Shown here: positions 32,483 through 42,900 of the stretch, piece by piece
How the letters are laid out: the number at the start of each line of letters is the position of its first letter
Position numbering within the stretch: the first letter of the stretch is position 1
NCBI GenBank assembly: GCA_002914845.1
Contig: JXTC01000005.1
Location: 1,678,254-1,742,253, forward strand
DNA: 64,000 bases
Origin: Trema orientale
Taxonomy: Eukaryota > Streptophyta > Magnoliopsida > Rosales > Cannabaceae
Direction: 5' to 3'
Position numbers and translations under genes: made by a program
The notes under the pieces: generated by a model
The model's database searches: none
Told to the model about the DNA's origin: nothing
What the model saw: only the letters and a program-made list of their open reading frames with translations

Positions 32483-33225
32483 TAGAGGAGAGTTCTAGTG
32501 TAGAAGGGCAAAAACCCTCCCGTGTAGGAGAAGTATTTTTTTCTAATCGGACAGCTTATAAAAGATCTAATTTTGAAAAAAGAAAAATTCTATAATATGC
32601 TCATTACTACATAATAACATATTTTATATCCTTCATACTTTTTAGGATTTGTTTTAGAAACAAAAATATGATCTGTCAAAAAAAAAAAAAAAAACCCCAC
32701 GATTTCTTTAGGTTAAAAAATACGGACAATCTCTTTAAAAAAACGGATTAACACAATTTGTCAAAAAAAACCCACAATTTTTTCATTAAAAAAAACAGAC
32801 GATCACTTTATAAAAAAAAAAAAGGCTTTCACCTTTCCTCCGTGTTTCTCCTCTTAGCGTTCTTTGTGTTTTTTCGGAATCAATCACCTCTTCTCTTGAT
32901 TTTCAGGTTTCGTACTTAGTCGTAGTATATATATATATATATTTTATTGGGTGAGATTGTATCTTTCTTTGTTCCAGTTCTTTAGAGTAGATCGTCTTTT
33001 TTTTTTTTTTTTTCAAGAGAGCGTGTTTTTGGTAGATTATGCTTTTTTTTTCCTTTTTTTTATTAAAAAAAATCCTTAAAAAAAGGGAGAATATAATATA
33101 TATTATGGTATGATAATAAGCACATTATAAATTTTTTTTATCAAAACTAGATCTTCTATAAGCTATCCAATTAAAAAAGAAACTCCTCCTATGTGTAAAA
33201 GAATTTTTGTCCCTTTTAACCAAAA
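32483..33225. mobile_element. Inverted-repeat element (arms about 125 bp)
   Basis: GTGTAGGAGAAGTATTTTTTTCTAAT...ACAGCTTATAAAAGATCTA at 32522-32563 is matched inversely by TAGATCTTCTATAAGCTATCCAATTAAAAAAGAAACTCCTCCTATGTG near 33149-33196. The interior has poly-A and poly-T runs and a (TA)n; no transposase. Confidence 0.65.
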
Positions 33226-33671
33226 ATTTCCAAAAAAAAAAAAGAAAATATAAAAATACAAAAAAAAAAAAAAAAAAAAAAAGACGAAGAAGATAGTGCC
33301 AATAGATTACAAGTTCGGGCCCATTAAAACCTTTCTGTTGTAAGGCCTGGGCTCGCTAACTACATTGTGGTCCATTAACCTGAGCTCGAAGACCCCATTT
33401 TTTTTATTTTTTTTATTTTTTTGGAAGTAGGTTAGAAGAAACATTGTTACCGTCTATTCAATACTATTATTTTTGTTGCAGAGACAAATATTACCCTTTC
33501 AGAAGTGCCCCAAAAAAAAAAAAACATTTTAATAAAAATCGCTTTATTCTAACTTTTAGTACGAATAAATTTAACTTTCTAAAATATAAATATATTCGGG
33601 CTTACCCTAAAAAAAATTCGGAATTTTCATTTCTTTTATGTGCAAACAAATTACACATATTTGAGAGTAGA
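33226..33671. other. AT-rich spacer, no gene seen
   Basis: Poly-A runs and a few less AT-rich words (GCCCATTAAAACC, GTGGTCCATTAACC). The 91-codon frame at 33444-33719 is Lys/Phe-rich, runs into the MITE and was rejected. Confidence 0.5.
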
Positions 33672-33857
33672 AGAATGCTAGCAACACTCTCTTTTACACT
33701 CTTTTTTGCACTCTCTTAATCTCACTGTTTGGCAAATGAATTCTACTATGATTTATTATATTATTAAAATATTCAATTGTATAGTAGAATCCACGTGTCA
33801 AACAGTGAGATTGGAGAGTATAAAAGAGAATGAGAAAAAGAGTGCATTTAGCAATTT
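33672..33857. mobile_element. MITE with about 75-bp TIRs
   Basis: GAATGCTAGCAACACTCTCTTTTACACTC at the left is inverse to GAGAGTATAAAAGAGAATG...GAGTGCATTTAGCAATT at the right. Inner arms contain TCTCACTGTTTG and CAAACAGTGAGA. Confidence 0.75.
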
Positions 33858-34159
33858 TTTTGAGAGTAAGTAGATTGAACGTTTCTACAATCTATCCCTT
33901 AAGTATCTGAAAACCATACTAAGGACCCGACATCAAATGAGTAAAAGCTCAAGGAAATAACAAACAACAAATTAAAAAAGAAAAGTATTTTTAAAAAAAA
34001 AAATTAGAAAAGAAAAAAGACGTGGGGGGAGAGGAATAAGAAGCCAAATACTATTGATAAACATTAATCTAGGTTGACAACAGTTTTCGTAGCCTATAAG
34101 TTTAGTATTTCTGTGTTGTAACTTCATAGTCCTGGGTCATTTTGGTATTGCTGTGAGAA

Positions 34160-34515
34160 GCAACTGTGGAAAAAAAAAGGTCTAGGTGTTTGGCACGTAA
34201 ATTTAAGCTATAAAACTGGTGTGCTGTTTAAAAGCATCTAAATGTTTGGTAAATTATAGTTAATGTGTAGTGTTGTAAAGTGATATTTTAAACAATTTGT
34301 ATTATAGAAGCAGAATCAACTTTGAAAAGAAACTTTTATCATACTTCACAAATTCCGTTTAAATTGGCGATTACGCAGCAACTTTTAGAATCTGCTCACC
34401 AAAAACAATAGCTTGCCAAACGCCCACCACCCCTGATTACCACTTCTGATTTTTTCGCTAACCGCTTTTAAAAGCTAAAAGCAGCAGCTATAATCATTCC
34501 CAAACGGATACTAAC
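34160..34515. mobile_element. MITE-like segment related to the split element at 12898-14150
   Basis: Shares AGAAGCAACT, GGTAAATTATAG, TAGAAGCA-GAATCA and AATCTGCT-CCAAAA words, in order, with the left and right parts of the element at 12.9-14.1 kb, but without the 870-bp nested insertion. Ends are approximate. Confidence 0.5.
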
Positions 34516-35145
34516 TAGTCTAAGTAAAGTTTTTTTATAACAACAACAATAATAAAATATTGTTAATTGTTCTCACTTCTCACTGCTCGGTATGGTATTG
34601 ATAATTGGCTGGTTTGTGTCCCGTTTGTCCTTTACATCATATATCTGTCATGAGAAAGTAATAGATGGACTAATATGATAGAGTTTCATTCTCATAGGGT
34701 AACACGTTACACTTACGACTAATGTTATGACACTCATATTTATAGATTTAGTACAACCGAGTTTCAATGCGACTATTGCTACCACAACTCATTTATAGGC
34801 TAACATTACTCTCGTTGGCAAGTGAAATAAAATACTTTGGTACCTTTGCGAAGGAAAAAATAGAAAAGAAAAGGCACACTTTTTTCGACGAAGAATTTCA
34901 ATAGTGAGATGAATTAATCCTGAGTTGGAAATTAATTTAGAAGGAAAAGAAAAAAAATATCTGGTTGAACAATGAAGAGATGAGCATGGCATGCATGATA
35001 GATCAGTGAATTAAGAAAAGCAGATAAATGTTGCATGGGATGGGAGGGATATATTAAGGAGAATTATTACTCGCTTGTTTTAACTCACTCGTTTGGGCAC
35101 GTAATTGAGCCTATATAATAAACGTGAGACGCGTAGTATATGTAG

Positions 35146-35186
<41 letters not shown>

Positions 35187-35441
35187 TATAATATATAAAG
35201 ATAAATCAGAGTTAGCTAGAAGTACCTCACGAGAGTGCACATATAGCATTTATTATAAACCCAGGAGGTAGTTTTGGTACTACTGCTCTCTCCTACAAAT
35301 ACAATACTCTTATCTTATAAATAGGGATTATCAACTCAAGTATTTCATGTAGAGAAAACGTACTAATTAACTAGCTAGTTGAGAAAGACAAAGAAATTAG
35401 CTCATATGCTGTAAGCTTTTTGCTTTTCCAACCCAAACATA
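34516..35441 (+). promoter_or_regulatory. Upstream region of MUTE
   Basis: TATA box TTATAAATAG at 35315-35324, about 118 bases before the ATG. An E-box CATATG is at 35403-35408. A (GA)n tract is at 35151-35182 and a TTAACTAGCTAGTTG near-palindrome near 35366. E-boxes are expected targets of SPEECHLESS/ICE1-type bHLH proteins, a family-level statement rather than evidence of binding here. Confidence 0.5.
35151..35182. repeat. (GA)n microsatellite in the MUTE promoter
   Basis: About 16 AG units about 130 bases before the TATA box. GA tracts near promoters are common in plants and can bind BBR/BPC proteins. Confidence 0.9.
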
Positions 35442-37039
35442 ATGTCTCACATAGCTGTGGAGAGAAATAGAAGAAGACAGATGAATGAACATCTCAAAGT
35501 TTTACGCTCTTTAACCCCATGTTTCTATATCAAGAGGGTACACATATATTTATATATGCATGCGCAATATATGTATTGTTATTGCTCAATCTTTGGTATT
35601 TTTATGAAAAATTGATGGATGTTTTCTTCTTCTTTTTTTCTTAATTATCTGTGTCTTCTAGGGAGACCAAGCATCAATAATAGGGGGTGTGATTGAATTT
35701 ATCAAGGAGATGCACCAAGTTCTTCAGTCTTTGGAATCGAAGAAACGGAGAAAGAGTCTAAGCCCTAGCCCTGGACCAAGCCCTAGACAACTATTTCTAC
35801 CAACAACAACTCCCCATCTTGATAGCCCTTTGGGATTAGAAAATCAGGTTAAGGAACTAGGAGCCTGTTGCAACTCCCCAGCGGCAGATGTCGAAGCAAA
35901 GATCTCTGGGTCGAACGTGGTGTTGAAGATCATTTCCCGCCGAGTAACGGGTCAAATTGCGAAGATAATTAGTATATTGGAGAGGCTATCGTTTGAGGTC
36001 CTTCATCTAAACGTCAGTAGCATGGAAGACACTGTTTTATACTCGTTTGTCATTAAGGTATATAGTTCTCTATACATAGGAATCTCACAGTTTTCTCTAA
36101 ATCAAAATTGAAAGAAAAAATAACATATACATATATATGATATATACACACAATATCATGAGATCTAGGAGAAATCCAATATGATATATATGCAACATGT
36201 TAAAACTGAAAAGATACATATATACAGGTATATATAATCAAAAGACCTAATTAATTAGTTTACTGTGCTGATTGACTTGGTTAATTCGTTCACTAACTCA
36301 AGGACGTTTAAGTTGATCAGTTCAAGCACACGCATGTATACACATATATCACATACATATGCACACATATTTATCACGCACGCATATATACACATATACA
36401 CATATCTGTGTGTACTTGTGCCCTAATAAATCAAGTTTACATCCGGTAGGACTCTCTCGTGGATATTCCAGGGGAACCGTATGTATAGAATATTAGCATG
36501 CAATACATACACATATACACACGTATAGCTAGATTCACATATACTTGTGTGTGTGTGTGTGTCAATGTGTGTATGTTAGATGTATTTATGTTTTTCATAT
36601 ATGTATAATTCGGAGAGTATGTCAATGTCATGAATCCACGATATAAGGCAGTGAACTAACTCGGCGGGCGCCGTTTCTTGCATGCATGCAAATGATGATT
36701 GCAGGAAAGGGGGGGAAAAAAAAAACACTACTAATTTTTTTGAGTATAAGATGGTTTCCCTATATATATAGCTAGCCAATAATTAAATACATAGAATGTA
36801 TCAATCACAGTGATCAAATGTATCAATCACAGTGATCATATATATAATTGTCCTCTCTAAGGACTCTCAATCCCCTGAAATTATGTCTATTAATGTCTTA
36901 CAAATGGTTCATACAAATAAAGCATTGGTTGTCATCATGGGAAGAATTAGTATGCTTTATGAGGTCTCAATGAAGTAGAAACCCCTTCTGACTATAATTT
37001 GCCTTATCTTCTTTTTGTTTGTTTTATATATATATATAT

Positions 37040-37079
<40 letters not shown>

Positions 37080-37217
37080 TACTGTGTGCATAATTTTTGA
37101 CCTTTTGATTCTCCATTACAGATAGGGCTGGAATGTCAATTGAGCATGGAAGAACTGGTGCTTGAGGTTCAACGAAGTATCCGTTCAGAGTCTTCAGACA
37201 CCCTTTATACAGAATAG
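35442..37217 (+). CDS. MUTE: MUTE, bHLH transcription factor of stomatal lineage (195 aa, three exons)
   Basis: Exon 1 is 35442-35537 (32 codons, no longer ORF around it), exon 2 is 35662-36057 (132 codons), exon 3 is 37122-37217 (31 codons plus stop); all junctions are phase 0 GT-AG. It begins [19 protein letters not shown], the near-invariant MUTE N-terminus, with the basic region at residues 3-14 and helix-loop-helix to about 52 ([17 protein letters not shown], then ESKKRRK). The C-terminal ACT-like/SMF domain includes [19 protein letters not shown] and [14 protein letters not shown]. The length fits Arabidopsis MUTE (about 202). It acts in the nucleus with ICE1/SCRM partners to end meristemoid divisions and set guard mother cell fate. 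Intron 2 (1064 bases) is rich in microsatellites. Confidence 0.96.
36540..36562. repeat. (TG)n microsatellite in MUTE intron 2
   Basis: Short TG run within a larger stretch of alternating ACACAT/ATATAC words (36340-36600). Confidence 0.85.
36795..36838. repeat. Perfect 22-bp tandem repeat with a palindromic core, MUTE intron 2
   Basis: Two exact copies of AATGTATCAATCACAGTGATCA. The core TGATCACTGTGATTGA is nearly self-complementary (TGATCACTGTGAT on the opposite strand). Confidence 0.9.
37026..37078. repeat. (TA)n-(TG)n compound microsatellite near the intron 2 acceptor
   Basis: A TA run followed by about 18 TG units, ending some 43 bases before the exon 3 splice acceptor. Confidence 0.95.
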
Positions 37218-37566
37218 TTTGTTCAAGTTTCATGATAGACAACATTAAATCAGCCTTCTTTTTTCTCCTAAAAAGATCTAGATTAATATAGATGTTTACG
37301 AAATGTTTGGTCAATATTTCATGCACATGTTAGATACTAAATTTTAATATAACGTGTTACATATAAAACGTTATAAGAACATTATATCAATCATCATCTT
37401 GATGATAAGCATGGTATCAATGCCTATTGTTATTGCATTCACTTATATCTTCCATGTCAAATATATCTATATATATCTGCATATATATATATATATATGT
37501 ATATATATAATGTTTACAATTGGACGTCTATATCTATTATATATATATATATATTTATATATATAT

Positions 37567-37797
37567 GGTTGCCAATTCAGTAGGTATTTTTTTTAACCTA
37601 TTCATAGATTTTTTTTTAGCTATTGGATCTTGATCTAATGGCTACTATAATTTGAGTAGTTGAAAAAAAAATAAAAAATAAAAATAAATACTCTTTATTT
37701 AATAATTTTCTCCCTCATCTTTTTCTCATAAAAACACGTGAGTGACTAATTTTAATTCGTCAAAATAATACCAAAAAAAACCTATTGAATTAGTGCC
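37567..37797. mobile_element. MITE family A, copy 2
   Basis: TIRs GGTTGCCAATTCAGTAGG and CCTATTGAATTAGTGCC; 231 bp, in (TA)n flanks about 350 bases after the MUTE stop. More diverged inside than the other two copies. Confidence 0.8.
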
Positions 37798-38095
37798 ATA
37801 TATATATATAGATTGTAGAAATTAGACAGCGATAGTGAATACATCAAAATTTATCAAGAATTTTTAAGGATAAATTTAGCATAAATGCGATTATATATTC
37901 ACAGAAATGTACTAACTCGGAGCATGTATGTACAAAAAAGATTTTTAGAATACTTACACAAGCTAGTATTTTATTTCTTCCTTGTACTTCCTATAATAAA
38001 GTTCTTAAACCAGACTTAAAAGTGTAAGTGTTAGTTTTCATATAAAGATACACCTATTGATCCCTAGTACTTATCATGGCTGGTCGCTTAGGAGG
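37798..38095. other. AT-rich spacer, no gene seen
   Basis: Nothing recognised. Confidence 0.4.
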
Positions 38096-38993
38096 CAGTG
38101 GCGGAGCCACATATGTACAGGGGGAAATTGCCCCTCCCTCTTAATTTTTTGAAAAAAAAGAAAAATAATTAGTATGTAATATTTTTATAAAAAAAATTAT
38201 TCTATTTCCTTTTAATCTATAAAATCTTATACTTACCCCTCTTGAAAATTTGGGTTTTTCCTTATTAGTAAAACATATTTTATAATTATGAAGCTCATTT
38301 TAATGATTTCTGTTAAATGTTAAGTAAAATCTATTGCTCATCTTTTAAAGTGTGTGCTGAAGCCCATAAACAAAATAATCAGAAATTGACTTGGCATAAT
38401 TTTATGTATGTAGTATATAATGTTTGTTAGCAAATAAATAACTTGGCCTAATTATATATATGAATCTGCATAATGTTTGTTAGTGAATTAGTCCTTTGGG
38501 TTTTGTGAAGATGTGAGGATTATGAATATGGGATTGTATGTAGAAAATTTAGAAGTGTGTCTATATCTAAACTAAGTGTTAGAAAAAAATACTAAGAAGG
38601 CTCATGTTTGATGCCTTTAATTAAGTTACCAAGTACCAACTTGATTTTACATGTGCATATATGCTACTGTGACTGTAGAGAGGAAATTTTCTATCATAAA
38701 CATTGTGAAGAATCAACTACACAATCGAATGAGAGATGAATGGACGAATAACAATTAAGTTATTTATTTGAGAACGAAATTTCTAAAAAGATTGACGATG
38801 AAGCTATTATATAGCAATTTCAGACCATGAGACATCGTCAAGAGTAATTGTAATATATTTATGGACTTGTTTAAGGATAATACAAATTTTCAGTTTTATT
38901 TTTTTGAGGAGAAATTTCTAGTTTTCTTGTGCTATTTTACAGTCAAGTAATTTTTCCTTTGCTCCCTGAATTAAATTCCTAGCTCTGCCTCTG
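38096..38993 (+). mobile_element. Deletion derivative of a hAT transposon (ZMYM1-like type)
   Basis: Ends are an imperfect TIR: CAGTGGCGGAGCC at the left and the inverse of CAGAGGCAGAGCT at the right. Near the right end (about 38670-38842) a broken reading shows TVERKFSIINIVKNQLHNRM, then YLENEISKKIDDEAII. This is the C-terminal dimerisation region of hAT transposases of the TTF/ZMYM1-like plant group. The rest of the transposase is missing and stops interrupt this piece, so it is a non-autonomous relic. Confidence 0.7.
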
Positions 38994-39299
38994 GTGGGAG
39001 ACAGGTTGGACTTTTGCTTGCAAATTGAATAGTAGAAAAAGGACTCGAGCTATAAATATACATGGTCACATGGAAATGTACACATCTATATATATCTATA
39101 TATATTGGTGCTACATATACAGGTTCAAACTCGTATACTGCATGGGATGGGGTTTCGTAATTTTTGATCAGTTTTATATTTGCATGCATTAGGAGTAGTC
39201 TAGTAGACCTGCATAACTTGACAAAGACATACATAACATCCATCTTTTTTTTTTTTTTTTCCATCTATATGTACGTGTGTATGTATATATATAGTATAT

Positions 39300-39405
39300 A
39301 CATACCTAACAGGTCATTCTCATGGTAAGGTAATCTATTGTTCACATCTGATCTTCGTTCAAATCCTAATTTCCGGGTTAAAACTTTATACGAAAAAAGA
39401 AAAAG
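39300..39405 (+). mobile_element. Possible short SINE fragment
   Basis: An A-box-like CATGGTAAGGTAATC and a B-box-like CGTTCAAATCC stand about 40 bases apart and an A-rich tail follows. No target duplication identified, so weak. Confidence 0.35.
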
Positions 39406-39411
39406 ATTATA

Positions 39412-39659
39412 GTTGCCAATTCAGTAGGTATTTTTTTTTTTACCTATGTGTAGGTATTTTTTTTTTTTTAGCTGTTAGATCATCATCTAATAGTGATTCA
39501 ACGGCTATAATGATATGCATGAAAAGACATGAATCATTAATACTATTTCTCTCTCTTACTTTTTAATATAAAAAAATATGCAAAAAAAATTTTTATTGAC
39601 CAAATTGATACCTATACATAGATAAAAAAAAAAAAAAAAATACCTACTGAATTGGTGCC
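39412..39659. mobile_element. MITE family A, copy 3
   Basis: TIRs AGTTGCCAATTCAGTAGGTA and TACCTACTGAATTGGTGCC; very similar to copy 1 throughout (GATCATCATCTAAT, TCAACGGCTATAATGA, GAATCATTAATACTATTTCTCT). Possible duplication ATTAT on both sides. Confidence 0.85.
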
Positions 39660-42140
39660 CATTATATATATGCACCAAAAAATATGACTTTTAGACCCGG
39701 GAAGAAAAAAAACAAATAGACAGACATAATCCAGCGGTGGTCATAATCTCTTTGAGACATTATAAGCCCAATCATATTAATCTAACATTTGGCCCAGCGA
39801 TCCTCTAATTCATCTAAATTAGTGATCCTCTAATTCATCTAAACAACCCCAATCTAATCTGTGTTGTCTTTTGTGGGCCTTAACCAGTCCCATCTTGCCA
39901 TCTCATTCTCTCATTTTTTTTTTTTCCTTTTGTGGAGGATTTGCCATCTATCTCAGCTCATATTTCATCTTTTTAGTACCGCATGGTCTAAAAAAATTAG
40001 AGTGTATGTCCTTTGTTTACATTTGGTTTTAATAAATGTGTCTTTTTCTCTTTTTATAGTTAAATGAGAAAGTATATGTATTTTTTACTCCTAATATATC
40101 TACTTAATATGAACCAACTTTAGTTTATGTACTAAATATATTAATTTTTATATTAAGTACATCATATTTTATACTTGTATGTATTCTGATACATCAGTTA
40201 TTTTATTATAGCATTTTAAAAAAAATGACATTTACTTAAAATGAACTCAAAATTCAATCATTTGCTATAAGACCCATTATGATTTGTCACTATATATATG
40301 TCATCCTTCCTAATAAATTTTAATTTTGTACATTAGAATTAAAAAAGTGAAAAAAATGAGCTAGGATCCCAACATTGCCCCTATTAAAAATTAAAAAAAA
40401 AAAAAATCCATCGTCCAATTAATCAATCCACAGTCCAGCTTTTGTCTTTTTTTTTTTTTTTCAAAATTTGTTGAACGAACTTATTCCTAGTAAAACATTT
40501 CACTATTATGAGAAATAGTCACTATTATAAGAAATAGCCTTAGTGTAGCAATGGATGGTGATAGTTTAAGTTTATTGTTGTGAAAAAACAAACAAAAGCA
40601 AAAGCCAAAATTGAGCACAGAGCCGCAATAGCAGCGCTCTTGACAAATTGCCGCATTGGCCTACAACGACAGTAGCCCATGAAACACCACTTTCATTTCA
40701 TGTTTAAAACTCAAATGGGCCCTTTTTAATTGTGAAATGTATTATTTTTTAAAAAAGTTTCTTTCTCAATTTTAATATTATTTACATCTGGGTCCATAGT
40801 TTGAAACCGATGGATAACCAGACGTATGTCCTAATGTTACTGTCTTTAATAATTGCTTATTCTTTGGTATGCAGCTGTCTTTGTTATTCAGTCTGCTCTT
40901 TTTTCACACTTATTCAAACAATAATGAATAATGATTCGTATGAGCTCAACATCAATGAACTTGAGCCCACAGATGAAAATAAGTTGATTTCTTCAAGAAG
41001 GGTTCTTGACTTTTAATCCTAATTTAATTTAACATGAGAAATTTCGGCTTTGAATTAATTTTGTCTGATTTGCTGATGTTATACTTTTTTTGATAAGCAC
41101 AAGTATATTAAGCCACACATAAAACTTAAAATGGAAAGAAACAGACTTAGCTTAAGAAGAAAGATTAATAGATTATGAACGTGAATTACATGCACACTTC
41201 TTATTTTATCTTTTGATTCATTTTTCGTTTTTTTTTTTTTTTTTCTTTTTGGTCAATAAAGTGTAAACCACGTGACAACAAGTGCCAAAATTTGAGTTTG
41301 GCAGCACACAGAGAAACCCCAAACACAACTGTACAGAGTCCAGACAGTACCGTCACTACCCATATGACCCTTGTTTCACAAACTATACTATAGTCCAACA
41401 TCGGTGTTATCTCTTTCAACCTCGAGCGAACAATTTTGTTGTTTATTACAAGCGATCATTATCAATTTTCAACCATATATTACGTCAACATGATCGATTC
41501 AAAGTCCATAAATTTCAAAAGAAAGATGCAATTAATCAAAAGAATAATAGTATCTGATATTTAATTTAAGCCACGTAAAATGTTAATTTATTATTAAATA
41601 ATTATAATCTAAAATATAATTATAATTATTCAATAACAGACTAATACGGCATCTAATACGGTATTTAATATTAGACACAATAGGGTGTTCATATGACACT
41701 CTCCACTTAAAACCGTAAAACTTGACATTAATAGACCATGGTGACAACATTCTCTGAATGAAAGAATAGTTGAAAGTACGAGATAATTAATTAGGCTACA
41801 AGCAAAATTGAGTTGTCATAGTCAGCTAGGTTGGACTTGTTTTGCATCTCATGTATTTCTCCCGGTTGTTAGAGCAAAATTGAGTTACGGTGCGTCTTAT
41901 ACTTTTGTTAGTGTAATACATAGTGTTATACAGTAGGCTTTAGCATTTTCATATTTACTAAGAGAACAATGCTATATATTCATTCCAAAATACATATATA
42001 AAGTCCGATGACATGATTGTATTAATCTTCATAATTACTAAATTAATCATTCAATGTAAATACTAGACAATTGATAAGCGGGTGGTTTTATTTATCATTG
42101 ACAACTACAGATAACTATACAAAATGAAATACATTTGTGT
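39660..42140. other. Intergenic, no gene seen
   Basis: AT-rich with poly-T/poly-A runs. At about 40500-40560 there is a CACTATTATAAGAAATAGCC word reminiscent of a CACTA-element end, without a partner end. No supported ORF. Confidence 0.5.
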
Positions 42141-42900
42141 TGCTATTTAAAGGTGCGGATATTGATATGACCGTACACAGCCCCAGTGGGTGGGTGAGAG
42201 GGAGAGAGAGAGCGATTTTAACTCGTGCAAACGACACATCCTAATCCTCTCGCTCATCTCATCTTCTCATCTATTATCTCTCTGACTCTGATAAAAACGA
42301 CCTCACACCGACACAACTCCCCAACCCCACCCACCGTCGCACCCTTCGAGCGCGTGACTTCACTCCCACCGTCATCAGTTCACCGAGTAACTCCACCCCC
42401 AAAGTACAGAACGCCACGTGTACGGCTACAGTTGCAACAAAAAACTGATCACCATATAGTAAATTGGATTATTTAAAGGGGGGAAAAAAAAAAAGAAGAG
42501 TATTCGCGGCGAGAAGAGGGATTTATTCATATTTATAATCTAGTGTAATAATGAGGGCGTGGTATGGGGTTGTTGGGTTGTGGGACCCATGTCGTGGGGT
42601 AAGGGGGACTTAAAATTGGCCGTACATCCAAAAAAGATTCCGCTTCTTCAGAGGGGCTCACTCTTGTGCAGGCTAACTGACAATTTTCGCCGTTTATTAG
42701 TTTCCGTCATCTTAACTCTTCCTTTTTTTTTTCTTTTTTTTTTCTTTTTTTTTTTTAAGTATGTCACTCTTTTTTACCGCTTTACCAGTTTACCGTTATT
42801 CCTCTCCCCGGCTCCGGTTAGCTCGGCTTTACGGCTACCTACCTAAGTTTACATTTTACAACCCTGTTTTTCTTTTTTCCTTTTTTTTTTCCCTAAAATA
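42141..42900. other. GC-richer island without a recognisable gene
   Basis: Contains a GA run (42197-42212), C/A-rich sequence to 42430, a G-box-like GCCACGTGTA (42412-42421), then pyrimidine-rich runs. Open frames here (42225-42476, 42559-42846) are Pro/Ser/Thr- or Phe-rich, without homology I recognise. It could be a promoter/leader of an unseen transcript or an old repeat. Confidence 0.35.

Noticed and set aside
40500-40560. CACTA-like terminus (CACTATTATAAGAAATAGCC)
   Set aside because: No matching inverted end or 3-bp duplication was found nearby.
42225-42846. Two open frames in a GC-richer island
   Set aside because: Pro/Ser/Thr-rich and poly-Phe translations with no motif, no splice context and no recognisable family.
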